From positions 102,501 to 166,500 of the forward strand of contig JAOTOM010004830.1 of NCBI GenBank assembly GCA_034440615.1: DNA of 64,000 nt, read 5' to 3'. The position numbers were made by a program, and so were the translations under genes. Position 1 is the stretch's first letter; every line of letters begins with the position of its first letter. The notes below the pieces were generated by a model. It was not told where the DNA came from. It was given only the letters and a program-made list of their open reading frames with translations, and did not search any database. This document shows, piece by piece, positions 45,838 to 57,141 of this stretch. The stretch is from Ashinkailepas kermadecensis (taxonomy: Eukaryota; Arthropoda; Thecostraca; Neolepadidae).

Positions 45838-46839
45838 CATAAAGTCATAAAGTCATAAAGTATTAAGGCTTAATAAGAGCCACAGGGGCCCATCTGGGTT
45901 AAGCCTATCTAGAAAAGGTACTAGAATGTACATACTCCCACCCCAATCAATCCCTTATCCCAAGTTCCTAGGAAGCTATATATCCCAGCCCATCTAACAC
46001 CACTCACTTGCTACCGCCTTACACCCTCAATAATCACAAGCTCCTCCCATCACACCCATCGTGCCACCATAGACAACCTCATCAGCATCACATCCCGAAG
46101 GAAGGTGCCGAATCCACTGCTAGGCACATCCCACAGAAATTCATAAAGCGTTCAGACTTAATAAGAGACTCACGTGCTATTGCATAATACACTCAACAAT
46201 TACAAACTCCTCCCATCATACACATTGTGCTACCATAGACAATCTCATCAGTATCACATCCCGAAGGAAGGTGCTGAATCCACTGCTAGGTACACCCTAT
46301 ATAAAGTTATAAAACATTTAGACTTAATAAGAGACTCACTTGCTATTTCATAACACAGTCAACAATTACAAACTCCTCCCAACTCCCACTCCTCCTTGTC
46401 GATCAACCTTCCCTGGAATACAGAAAAACAATCCCCCTATTCTTATAATGATTGTCTATGCCGTTTTTAAAGATGTTCAGTGTGTTGCTACTGACAATGG
46501 TTCCTGGCAGCTGGTTCCAGTGTTTTACTACCCTGTTGGTGAAGAAAGACTGTCTTAACCTTGTCCTGCTGTGACTAACTTTAATTTTGAATTGATGACC
46601 TCTAATTGCATCATTTCTGTTAAATTCAAACATTTCCCTGAGATATCCCTGTTCCTGACCATGAACAAATTTAAAAACCTCGATGAGATCTCCTCTCAGC
46701 CTTCTATATCTAAGTGAAAACATGTTCAATTTCTTCAGTCTTTCCTCATATTCCAGGTTGCCTATACCATTAACCATTTTTGTTGCTCTCTTTTGTACTC
46801 TCTCTAAAAGCCAACAATCTTTCTCATAACTAGGGGACC
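45838..46839 (-). mobile_element. 5'-truncated CR1-like retrotransposon
   Basis: The minus frame 46777-46403 encodes the C-terminal end of a CR1-type reverse transcriptase (NLEYEERLKKLNMFSLRYRR, RLRGDLIEVFKFVHG, RVVKHWNQLPGTIVSSNTLN). An in-frame extension upstream to about 46835 gives YEKDCWLLERVQKRATK. The 3' untranslated part holds a direct duplication of about 170 bp (45990-46140 and 46160-46310), and the element ends in three 8-bp units (ACTTTATG on the minus strand, 45838-45861), the kind of tail CR1 elements carry. It was truncated at its 5' end on insertion. Confidence 0.8.
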
Positions 46840-46859
46840 AAGTGGGGTCCCCTAGTTAT
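46826..46859. repeat. Perfect 14-bp hairpin at the CR1 truncation point
   Basis: ATAACTAGGGGACC and GGTCCCCTAGTTAT are separated by six bases, exactly where similarity to the reverse transcriptase stops. It may be an inversion or fill-in scar of 5' truncation. Confidence 0.8.
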
Positions 46860-46971
46860 AATAGATCGTGTCGTGGGGCCAGGGTTCACGCAACAAGCTC
46901 TGCTTAGCAATAGGACCCTGGTTCATAAAGGCACCCCAGCAAGAATTCGGATTAAATTTATTTAAAATATA

Positions 46972-47012
46972 TATATATACAGGAGGGCTAGCGTGAACGG
47001 TGCTGCCACATG
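46972..47012. repeat. Orphan unit of the 45-bp array
   Basis: TATACAGGAGGGCTAGCGTG followed by AACGGTGCTGCCACATGA matches the array at 45068-45603. The units were separated by the inserted SINE and CR1-like sequence. Confidence 0.75.
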
Positions 47013-47019
47013 AAGTACA

Positions 47020-50000
47020 ATGCAGCATCGCAATAGAAACTAATGAACAAATGAGATTGCATGGACGTCTTCTCTGTTTAACAAATCCTTCAGCGAATCG
47101 GAACATGTTCTCACCGTCAATAGATTAGAGGTCACTTATTGATTGGGCTCATCAGCCTAAGACAACTGGGCCATATAACATGTCCATATCTCCCCATGGT
47201 GCTCATGTTACTGTGCGCATCCTTTGTCGGTCAAGGGAGTTGTGGAAGGTGAAACACCATCCAATAGATATGCTAATTTCTGGAAGCGAAAGCTGTGCTC
47301 TACACAGCTTGTCATGAATACGTGAACACTTCTGGAATGGGTGATAGAATGCAGCTATATGGGAGTGCAGCATGAACGCATATTTCAAGTAATTTCGAGT
47401 GCAGATAATGCATATTGCACGTGGACTATTGCACCACTCTGCGATTGCTCCAACCGGGGACGACAAACATACATTGCTTTGTAAATAGAAATGGTTCTCA
47501 ATTATGGCTCCCTTTCACCGTATGCGCAATAGTTTCCTCCAAGCATGCGAATCCTTTGTTCGAGGGAACGGTTTTCCGACGGACCTTAGCCGGAGCCGGT
47601 CCGGACCTTAGCCGGAGCCGGTCCAGTCAGCTCCAACCAGGGACCAGCCAGCCAGCTGTCGATCACGTGGTATGTCGGTATGCCACGCAGCCTGGATTCC
47701 CAAAGGTCGGGCATACCAAAGGCACACCGAAGCAAAGCCACAAGGACTATTTATTATCGCTGCCATTCTGCAATGAAAACGACTCTATGGTGACGTTGGC
47801 ATACAAATCACAGGCATAAAGCTCCCACACAGACGTACAGTCGCAAAACAGCCTCAAGGACTGCGTGGCTGGTGTCAATCCCACACAGACGTACAGTCGC
47901 AAAATAGCCTCAAGGTCTGCGTGGCTGGTGTCGGTGCCACACAGACGTACAGTCGCAAAACAGCCTGAAGGTCTGCGTGGCTGGTGTCAGTCCGATGGAG
48001 GGTGCTACGCTGAACGGTTGTGCGCGGCGTAAGCTGAGCGGAGAGGTTGCTTAGCAAAAGAATGTGGCGCAGTGCGGCACCTACGCTAATTCGGCAATCG
48101 ACATAACCCATTAAGTTTGAGACATGCATGCTATATTTGGCAAATGAGCCGACTATGGCATGCGCAAGTTTTTAGCAAGTTTCAACGACAGATTTCAACA
48201 AGGTTTGAACCAATTATGGCTCAAACGGATTGTTCTTTCCAGTCTACAATATTCATCTTCCGCAATTGACAGCACTATTGACAGCGCAATCGAACTCCAC
48301 CGTCGTCTGTGCAGCAAGCATCCAACATTTGAAAAACGGTGCCGGAGCGGCGAAATAGTTCTTAGTGATATAAGAAATTACTGCACTTCTACGAAACTTG
48401 AATATAATAAAGGACATGTCTTCGCATGCTGCCCAGAGAGCGCGGTTGCGGTCTGACCAAAATGTCCTACCCCTGGGATGGTGCTCGATCTTGAGCCTGC
48501 AGCAGAAGATCCACACAGTCTATCTCTTGCTCTCGCTCGTCCAGCGTCCCCAGCGGAACCTCGCACTAATGTAGGATCCCGGTGTCGCACTAGATCACAT
48601 TGTACTGCCAGCGTACCGTGTACTGAATGCCGCAAGGAAACACGTAAGCGCGTGGTGAGGTTTTGCACGCGTTATGCTCCGTGCCGGAGAGGTCAACTGC
48701 ATGATATTTAGCACTGTTTTCCTTCGGCGCACCAGTGTTCTGTACGGCCACTTTTCCCGGGTGGCGGACCGCGAAGATAACAGACAGTGCATATCACTAT
48801 CTGTTTACCGTTTTCCTCACGATCGACGATGAGGCTGTTTTGTGGTTGTACGTATGTCACATAATGTGACTATTATTATGTCAGTCACCATGGAGTTATG
48901 TTCATTGCAGAATGGTAGCGATAAAAATATATCTTTTGGTTTTGCTTTGGTATGCCTTTTCGCCTCCCCGCCCTTTGTTAGCTAACACGATGAGTCACAA
49001 GTCTACAGCTGATGTGTATATTTTGAAGTGAATGTAATTGTCAGAAAGGATGCCACCAGCATTCACCAGTGGACACTATCGTCGACGCGGGTAATGGAAA
49101 TGGTGTGATATGTTTGCCAATCCTTCACCATGTGCGGAACAGTTATCTTGTTCTAAAACGTCAACTGGTCACCTACTACTGCCGTTCATTTTCCAACTCA
49201 TCAGTGTTCATATAGTACCCGGGTATCCAATTCGTATCTCCCCACATCTGTTTGTGTTCAATTATTATCCATGCGACTGACGTAACAGCTTATCTATCCT
49301 ATCAATGGTCCGTAAATTGCTGTGCCATTAAGGTATTTTACTACTTTTACACACGAATGTCAGTCATTATGAAGCTTCAACACGGCTAGGGGCTGATCCT
49401 CGGTGACAATGGTGGCCGTGATTCCTCCCATGGTCACCAAATGTCGGCAGAGGATATGTTCGTCGTCAGCTCTATTCAATTCCGCGCAAGGTTTATGGAG
49501 GCATTTGTACTTACGCTCACCAGTATTCCAACATCGTTCAGAAGCCGATAAGTGCGTATTAAGATGGATTAATATTTTTAGCTAGTGATTAGCACGTGCG
49601 GTCGCTCCGCAAGGCGCATTCCCAGAGGTGTTCGCCGCTGAGTCGACCATGTATCGTAACCCATTAGGAACATCAATTCAGACTCGGGTTGCCAGTAATT
49701 ACTAGCCACGTGCTCACTCTATGCACACGCAACGATTATTTATCGACTGAAATATGTTCATTACATAAATACTACCCATGTTGTTCCGTTAGATAGGACG
49801 CCACAACGTTCCTAGCATGTGGAAGACTTACGTGGCCGTTTGAACTGATGCACAGTCTGGTTGTAGTCATGTTTCAAGCTTCTCTGGAGCAGTGTTACCT
49901 GGCTGAGTTGTTTTCTCAGCTGAAGTAGCTACTGTACTCCAGTTTGTTTCCGCACCCATACAGCTTCATCAGCTTGTTTTGTGCAAAATTATAAAAGTCT

Positions 50001-50220
50001 GATGAACTCTAAGAGTAAGCTGTCTCGGCAATTTGAAAGATAGAATAAACTCGGCACACATGGGAGAGGAATGATCCCAGACTTCAAGGTATAGTAGTCT
50101 ACAAAAACAACGATTAGAAACTACCAAAAATTATCATAGACAGGTTTGTCGCCCAATCTTCCTCCAAACGATTTTTTTACCAGACGACACGGTGTAACAT
50201 TGTCTTCTCCTCCGTTCCAG
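47020..50220. other. Last part of cadherin intron 3
   Basis: Mostly unique. It contains a 22-bp duplication (CGGACCTTAGCCGGAGCCGG) at 47580-47625 and the triplicate listed next. Open frames such as 48160-48456 look neither repetitive nor recognisable, and have no splice support on the plus strand. No gene called. Confidence 0.4.
47822..47995. repeat. 56-bp tandem repeat, three copies
   Basis: Units contain CACACAGACGTACAGTCGCA and GTCTGCGTGGCTGGTGTC. Confidence 0.9.
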
Positions 50221-50329
50221 GGTTCCGATTCCCTGCTGATTACTCTCTACATCGAGGACGTCAACGATCACCCGCCGCAGTTTGTGGGCGCACCCTATCG
50301 GGTCACCGTGGACGAGCTGACCCCCAGAG
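50221..50329 (+). CDS. Cadherin exon 4: EC1/EC2 junction
   Basis: Between TTCCAG and GTCAGT, phase 0 to phase 1. Encodes [17 protein letters not shown], the calcium-binding linker that closes EC1, then [11 protein letters not shown], the first strand of EC2. Confidence 0.93.
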
Positions 50330-50439
50330 GTCAGTAAGCGCGAGGTCATCCCACAGGTCAGGAATAGTTCACTGCCGAGGAGCTCACACATTTGTGGAAA
50401 CCGTACCTTTTGCTCTTTTTTGTGTTACGTACGTATGTG

Positions 50440-50567
<128 letters not shown>

Positions 50568-51736
50568 TACACTGGCGGATCCAGGCGAGGGGGGGGGGGC
50601 ATTCCGGCCATGCCCCCCCAAGCGCTTCAAATGGGGGGCTATAGTGTCTTTTGGCCCCCAAACCAACAAAAGTAAACTGAATTAAAATGCAGTACCCTTT
50701 GCTGAGGTTAAAAAATAGGGTTCTGGGTGAAATAATGTCCAATTTTAAAGGTATTTTGTTATAATTGTTTGGAAGCACAATATGATAGCATAGTAGATTC
50801 TGACACATCGAGGGTTCTATGCTGTTGAAGTTCTGCTTACAGCAAGAGATGACGAAATCAGCAGTTTCATTATTCCTTCGTCAGATAGGTTCATGAAGTT
50901 TGTTTAGCCAGTAACGGGCAAGCGGACCCAGTGAGGCAGATTTCGAAAGCGGAATTTGAACAGGATGTTTTGTGCGAGTGACCAGTTGAGCCCAGTTGAG
51001 CAGCATGTTTCGTATGTTGGTGTTGGAGTTGCTAAGATGAAGAGACAGGCTACATTGACTGATTTTTTTCAAGAAGAATAGCAAGAGGACACTAGCGGAT
51101 CCAGGGAGGGGCCATTCCGGCCATGGCCCCCCGAAGCGCTTAAAAAGGGGGCCATAGTGTCTTTTGCCCCCCCCGAAACCAACAGAAGTAAACTAAATTA
51201 AAATGCAGTAGCCTTTGCCCAGGTAAAAAAATAGCGTCTGAATGAAATAATCTCCAATTTGAAAGGTTTTTAAAAAAATTGTTTGGAAGCCAATATCGTA
51301 GCATAGTAGATTCTGACACACATCGAGGGTTCCATGCTGCTCAAGTTCTGCTTACAGCAAAAGTTGACAAAATCGGATCCACCAGTGTGTACACGTGCAC
51401 GAACGTTAACGTGGTACAAGACGTTGAACGTGAACGTGAACGTTTTGGTAAACAAGAACAAAAATCCGGTAACTTAGAAACGGTGGAGGTAGGCGGTGGC
51501 CACTACACAGGAAATTATGTTGTCATTAATTTTTTTTTTAATGGGCCCTTTTGCCAAATAGTGGTCGAAATCCGGTGCTTTTAACCAAAAATAGTTGGAT
51601 AATGGGCAGCCTCCAAATCCTTTCGACCCCTCCCCTGATGCAATTCCTAGGTACGCCACTGGGGAGGGGGGGGGGGGTGACGCCGAAAACGGAAAGTTTC
51701 CCCCCCCCAAACCGGTGGGCTAGATCCGCCAGTGTA
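50568..51736. mobile_element. Non-autonomous TIR element with a nested copy
   Basis: Ends are inverted repeats TACACTGGCGGATCCA (50568-50583) and TAGATCCGCCAGTGTA (51721-51736), one mismatch. TA-rich microsatellite lies on both sides. Inside, 51089-51392 is a second copy of the first 290 bases (GGATCCAGG, ATTCCGGCCATG, ATAGTGTCTTTTG, GACACATCGAGGGTT). It ends in its own inverted end (GGATCCACCAGTGTGTAC), so a roughly 300-bp MITE appears nested in a larger relative. No transposase frame. Confidence 0.6.
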
Positions 51737-51914
<178 letters not shown>

Positions 51915-51956
51915 TGTGAGGAATGTGATCGGCATCATGCGTCTGATTGTACCCAG

Positions 51957-52165
51957 GCATGGTGATATACGACCTGGTGATGGCCAAGGACGGAGACAAG
52001 GCCAACACAGCAAACAGCGACATCTACTACTGGATATCGAGCGGCAATGAGGACCTCAAGTTCAGCCTGTCGCCGCTGCTCAGGGGAGGCACTGCCGTCG
52101 TGCTGGACAAGCCGTTCGACTTCGAAAACGGAGATCGCGAACTGAATCTCACCATCACCGCCTCG
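51957..52165 (+). CDS. Cadherin exon 5: EC2
   Basis: Phase 1 to 0, between ACCCAG and GTGAGT. Encodes [37 protein letters not shown] and [17 protein letters not shown]; the last phrase runs on into exon 6 as ASDRGSPAHLSRARLTITVS, the standard F-G strand region of a cadherin repeat. FDFEN stands where LDRE usually is. Confidence 0.92.
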
Positions 52166-52429
52166 GTGAGTGGGACAGACCGACCGCGCCATCGGTTTCG
52201 ATGTGCTACTTGGTGTTTTTTATTAATCAGATTCCTTTGTTTACTTACATGAGTGAACACAGCTTTACATAAAGCAACAGTGTCCGTCGGCAGCCATACG
52301 ATAAGGTGGCCGTCGTACAGATGGTTGGTCGTGGAGTGTCAGTGCTATTGTAGCGCGCATTGTCCGCTGCCAAAGCTCACCTGCTAGCTTGGCCTGATTG
52401 GCTGCCGTTTTCGCAGTTCCATTCTTCAT

Positions 52430-53605
52430 TTTCGTGGGGCGACACCCGTCACTGTTTTCCACATTTTGTGTCTAGTGGCGTGACACCCGTCAAACCCCGT
52501 GTTTTTCTTCGACTTGCTTTCGTTCTGTGTTTCTGTGTGTTCTTTGTGTTTGTGTAGATTTTATTAGGTAGGGCTTTTTCACCACGATCGTGAAAAACGT
52601 AAAAAAGAACCTTGACCCCAGCTCTCCACCGCACTCCGAGTCGGAATTTTCACCTTTGACCACACCCGACGACCATCGCGCGACTCCGGACTTTGGTCTG
52701 ATGTTCCCTCACTTAATGCAACCGCTGATTACCCGCGCCGGACTATTCCTTTGGATGATGCCATGGAAGCCCGTTGTGCCTCGCCGACCACTGATCGTCC
52801 CAAGACCAGGTGTCTCGATCCGGACCAGACCATCACGCTCCACGCCACTGACACACGTTCCAACCAAGCCAGGCCCTCCCAACCTGAACCAACCGAATCC
52901 ACCGCACCCCACCTCGACAGTGCTGGCTTACGTAGTCGTTAAGCCTGTCGATGAAACCGTTTCCTTCCGTCGTACCAACGCTTTCTGTCCAATTAAACAG
53001 TTCCTCGCCACCTGCTCCTGAGTCAGTCCTGACATCGAAGTCCTGGCGAACGGAACCCTTGTCATCAAAACTCAATCCCGAGCCCAGATCAAAGTCGTCC
53101 TCCGCACCACCACACTTTGTGGTAAATCCGTCACAATCCTCTCCACTGCGACCGCAACACCACCCAGGGTACGCTTTTCGCGCCGGAGCTCCGCTTCATG
53201 TCTGAGGAAGATGTTCAGGCAGAGCTCAGGCCGGAGGGGTGACCAATGTTCGCCGCATCACCTCCTTTAAAGACGGTCAGAAACGTGACACCAGTCTCCT
53301 AGTCCCTACCTTCAACTCTACAACTCTTCCCAAGACAGTCCTCGCCGGCTGCCTTCGATACCGAGTCCGTGTCATTATTTACAATCCTCTTCGCTGTTTT
53401 AACTGCCAGCGCTTCGGCCATTACAACAAAACATGCCACCAACCAGCCCGATTCCCCAAGTGCGGCGAGCCACCCCATCATGCCATTAATCACGAAACTG
53501 CAACCGATATTTGTTGTCCTGGATCACGAAGAGGCACGTCCCCCGCTGTAGCTGTATAATTGTACATCTGCCGCATCTTCGTGAATGCCCGGCTCATGAC
53601 CCCAT
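52430..53605 (+). mobile_element. Jockey-like non-LTR retrotransposon, ORF1 (gag) remnant
   Basis: With at least two frame changes, the plus strand encodes a gag-type protein: SFRRTNAFC near 52965, IEVLANGTLVIKTQSRAQIK near 53035, FMSEEDVQAELRPEGVTNVR near 53197-53255, and SLLVPTFNSTTLPKTVLAG. The zinc knuckle CFNCQRFGHYNKTC (C-x2-C-x4-H-x4-C) lies near 53393-53434. This is typical of Jockey-clade ORF1, an RNA-binding nucleocapsid-like protein. No ORF2 follows; the remnant stops about 40 bases before the exon 6 acceptor. Confidence 0.78.
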
Positions 53606-53639
53606 CTGTGGTTAAAATCGCTGCCGTTAATCTCCCCAG

Positions 53640-53768
53640 GACCGAGGTTCCCCAGCCCACTTAAGTCGTGCGCGCCTGACAATCACAGTCAGCGACGGCG
53701 ACGACCAGCCGCCGGTGTTCACGGCCGCCGTCTACCGGGCCCAGGTGACGGAGTACCCGGGGCCTCAG
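53640..53768 (+). CDS. Cadherin exon 6: EC2/EC3 junction (shortest form)
   Basis: Phase 0 to 0, between TCCCCAG and GTGAGC. Encodes DRGSPAHLSRARLTITVSDG, DDQPPVF and the first EC3 strand up to VTEYPGPQ. The frame does not stop at the donor: it stays open to 54327 through the tandem array described next, so longer forms are possible. Confidence 0.88.
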
Positions 53769-54099
53769 GTGAGCACGGTGACGGAGTACCCGGGGCTTCA
53801 GGTGACCATGGTCACGGAGTACCCGGGGCTTCAGGTGAGCACGGTGACTGAGTACCCGGGGCCTCAGGTGAGCAGGGTGACGGAGTACCCGGGGTCTAAA
53901 GTGAGCACGGTGTATCCGGGTCCCAAGGTGAGTACGATGTATCCGATGCCCAAGGTGAACACGGTGTATCCGGGGCCCAAGGTGAGCGCGGTACATTTGG
54001 GGCCCCAGGTGAGCACGATGTATCTGGGGACCAAGGTCATTACGATGAATCAGGGACCCCAGGTGAGCACGATGCATCGGGGGCCTCAGGTGAGCACGG
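53746..54099 (+). repeat. Exon-derived array of 33- and 27-bp units with repeated donors
   Basis: Five 33-bp units (24 bases of exon 6 end, GTGACGGAGTACCCGGGG plus CCTCAG, then GTGAGCACG) are followed by seven 27-bp units (GTGTATCCGGGGCCCAAG, then GTGAGCACG). Every unit length is a multiple of three, no stop occurs, and each CAG or AAG before GTGAG lies in phase 0 like the first donor. About nine units keep a good donor. Use of a later donor would add 11- or 9-residue modules (VTEYPGPQVST, VYPGPKVST) to EC3. Confidence 0.92.
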
Positions 54100-55402
54100 C
54101 ACACTCCAAACATCAGCTGACCACTGCTCTACTGCCATGGCACGATAGTGCTGCCACCACTGAACAGACAGCTGATATTATCTGCCAGCCCAAACCAAAC
54201 CTTACACACACCACCCCAGTGCACCCTGGCCTGAGACCACTGAGGCTTATGGGCATCCTACCAAGAATACTGGAACCCGGTATCCGGCAGATCATGGATC
54301 TTCTGCCGAATGTTGAGAACTTTTCGTGACCTCTGGGGCTTCATGTGAACCCAAACCCCTTCACGTGGCCCAAACGAAGCCATCCCGGACAACATGCCTG
54401 GATTTATTTCATGATTGAGAGCTTCCAGAATTATTACATGGAGGGCAAACTATTTTGTCCCCTGTTTCACGACAAGGTGGGATGGGGGCTTCCTCCTCTG
54501 CTTTCATCAGTTCATCGGTGGCGTTGCTTGGACCCAGGTGGAGAAAAGTGTCGAAGCATGTCTGGGGAAAGCAACAACATAGTTGCAAAAGCACTTGGGC
54601 ACTTCGAACCGTGGCGTACGTGAGGGCATGACCTTGGCAGAGCGATGGCAGGTCTTGGCAGAGCGATGGCAGGCCTTGGCGGAGCGATGGCAGGAAATGC
54701 AGGGAGGATTACTAAAAAAGGATGAAAGATCCAACAAGACTCGAGGGAAACTGAAAAAAAACGACGGCAGCAATGTCTGAACTGAATGATAGAAGCGAAA
54801 AATAAGAACGTTATCCATTCGGTACTATATCTGGAATCGCATCGCGAATGTAAGCGCCAGCGCGACCAGGCCACTACAGTCCAAACCTACTTAGAAGTGG
54901 GTAAGCTCGTACGGAGACCTAGGTCGATTGTCGTTAAGTTGCATCGTAATCATAGGCGACCGAAATTTGTATCATTGTCTCTTTATTGTTATCTAGTCTT
55001 TTGCTATTAGCACCGCCAACTGTATTTTGAAGTGTGCATCGTGTCGACCCGTGTGCTCCGCTTCTGAAAAGCCCAAGGACAAATTAGTTTGCATCACTTA
55101 GCTGAGCTGTGACTATCATTACCTTGGCAGTTTAGGTCCTGCGATTCAGCACTGTTCTATTTCATTGCAGTAAGCTTACGAAAATAGTATGGAGCATAAC
55201 TTTACTCTACTTTACTGCAATTCGCAAAACATTCCTCGACTATCTTTGAATCTATTTCACTAGTCAACCTAGGAAAGGTGAAGAGCAGTCAACATCGCTG
55301 CCCTCGCCAGCACTACCGAACTATAAAGACCACTACCCCCATCTCCCGCTTTCCCTACGTCCACGCCTGGAGCAGCCTGGCCACAGCCACGCACCGTTGC
55401 AG
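54100..55402. other. Rest of cadherin intron 6
   Basis: The exon 6 frame continues to a stop at 54327. At 54635-54695 a 21-bp repeat (GCAGAGCGATGGCAGGTCTTG) occurs three times within a short open frame (54583-54780), which looks like a fragment of an unrecognised element. Confidence 0.5.
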
Positions 55403-55588
55403 ATGCGGTCGCTGCGGCTGCTCGTTCGCACCCGGCCGGCCATCCTGGCCTACGACGGCGACCTGGCCATCGACCAGCCGCTCGGCTACCACATCCGGTC
55501 CGGCAACGCCGACGGCCACTTCAGCATGGACAGCAGCACCGGCGCGCTGACGCTCGTCAAGACGTTAGATCGGGAGCAGCTGGAGGAT
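55403..55588 (+). CDS. Cadherin exon 7: EC3
   Basis: Phase 0 to 0, between GTTGCAG and GTGAGT. Encodes LRLLVRTRPAILAYDGDLAI, GYHIRSGNADGHFSMDSSTG and LTLVKTLDREQLED, with the F-x-(I/M)D-x-x-TG turn and LDRE calcium motif of cadherin repeats. GC is very high. Confidence 0.95.
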
Positions 55589-55732
55589 GTGAGTACTTGA
55601 AAGTCACTTTCAGAGTTACTTGGAACATTTTTCTCTATTTCGTTTTGATTGACCTTGCAGACCACTCAGAGATCAATGTCGGGCTGCAGTCGGTTGGCCA
55701 TTTCCACCGTCGTTTTCGGAACCTGGTCGTAT

Positions 55733-55803
55733 AACAAACACGACTCCGTGTAACAAACACGACTCCGTGTAACAAACACGACTCCGTGTAACAAACACGA
55801 CTG
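55733..55803. repeat. 19-bp tandem repeat, about four copies
   Basis: Units of AACAAACACGACTCCGTGT in intron 7. Confidence 0.93.
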
Positions 55804-56566
55804 GGTGCTTCAATGTGCATGACATGCAAACTAAAGACATTGTAATACAGGTGACACGTGAGAAGGTCAAGGTCGCAGACCACGTCAATGTTAATGGGCA
55901 CAAAATGACCAATGCAGTCGACGCGCCCTAAATAACAAATCCACCACTACCACCACGTCAATGTTAAATACTTGGCAATGTATGGTGAACTGATGAAGAT
56001 GAGAATTTTCGAAACAGATGGCGCATAAGAAAAGGTAATTTTAAACTATAATTTGAGAACAGCAGGCATTCTGGTCATATGGGACCAGCACCCTGGACAA
56101 ACCACTACCCTGGTTTGTGATTTGTCGCTATAATACTCCGTACTTAGTCTCCAGAGCGTTGGCAATACATGTGCCCTCTGGACATTTCAGGTCATATCTC
56201 AGTGACCGGATTAAATACGTGTAGAGAACATAGCTTTTAACCAAGTCGATTCCGATTTGCAAAACATGTTCATTGACCAGAAAGGCATGCACCACAATAT
56301 ACATTTTCATTTCAAACCTTCACATCAACTAGGAAGCAGACTTTAGGAAACATTTTGTGTTTTATTTTTCGCTGATCATTGGTCGATACAATCATATTTC
56401 ACTTATGACTGTATATTGCATAATGTATTAGTGACAAATATTGAATATATAGCTAAGAACGGCATTGACACGAGGCCGTGATCTGACGTTCACCTGCGAT
56501 ATCTCCGACCATTTAAAAGACTGGAACTTAATATACTACGTAATGTGCCCACATGGATTGTAGGAA

Positions 56567-56680
56567 GTTATGCCAAGTTATGCCAAGTTATGCCAAGTTA
56601 TGCCAAGTTATGCCAAGTTATGCCAAGTTATGCCAAGTTATGCCAAGTTATGCCAAGTTATGCCAAGTTATGCCAAGTTT
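56567..56680. repeat. 10-bp tandem repeat, 11 copies
   Basis: Perfect GTTATGCCAA units in intron 7; the perfection suggests recent growth. Confidence 0.96.
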
Positions 56681-56943
56681 TAAAGCGGTATCATGAAGGG
56701 CTGAGCTGTTTTGTGTCAGCTGAGCAAAAATGGCGGGATGGGTGGGGGAAATGACTCCCTGACTGGCATCGACTCACTGCCTGGGTTAGCTAAAATTGTT
56801 TATTTGAAGTATCACATTTTGTGCGTACCATATCGCCTACTTAGCGTCGTGTTGCATCTGTCCAGATGCATAATCCGACAAGCCGGATGTAAGCTGACGG
56901 TGCCACCACTGATATGACCTGACCTCATCTTTACCGACACCAG

Positions 56944-57141
56944 GACATGGTCTCGCTGACCATTGAGGCCTATCAGAAGGACGATAGGTCAAAGTCCGCG
57001 CGAGCCACGGTCCTGGTCACCGTGACCGACCTCAACGACAACAGGCCCGACTTTGTCGTCGACCGCTACAACATCAGCATCATCGAGAACCTGCTGCACG
57101 GTTTCAGCATCGTGCAGGTGCACGCCACGGACGCGGATCAG
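56944..57141 (+). CDS. Cadherin exon 8: EC3/EC4 junction
   Basis: Phase 0 to 0, between CACCAG and GTACTG. Encodes MVSLTIEAYQKDDRSKSARA, VTVTDLNDNRPDF, YNISIIENLLHGFSIVQVHA and TDADQ. The last bases, GATCAG, are the seed of the array that follows. Confidence 0.95.

Noticed and set aside
48160..48456. 98-codon plus frame with ordinary-looking composition
   Set aside because: No splice sites, start context or recognisable family; it would also be nested in the cadherin intron.
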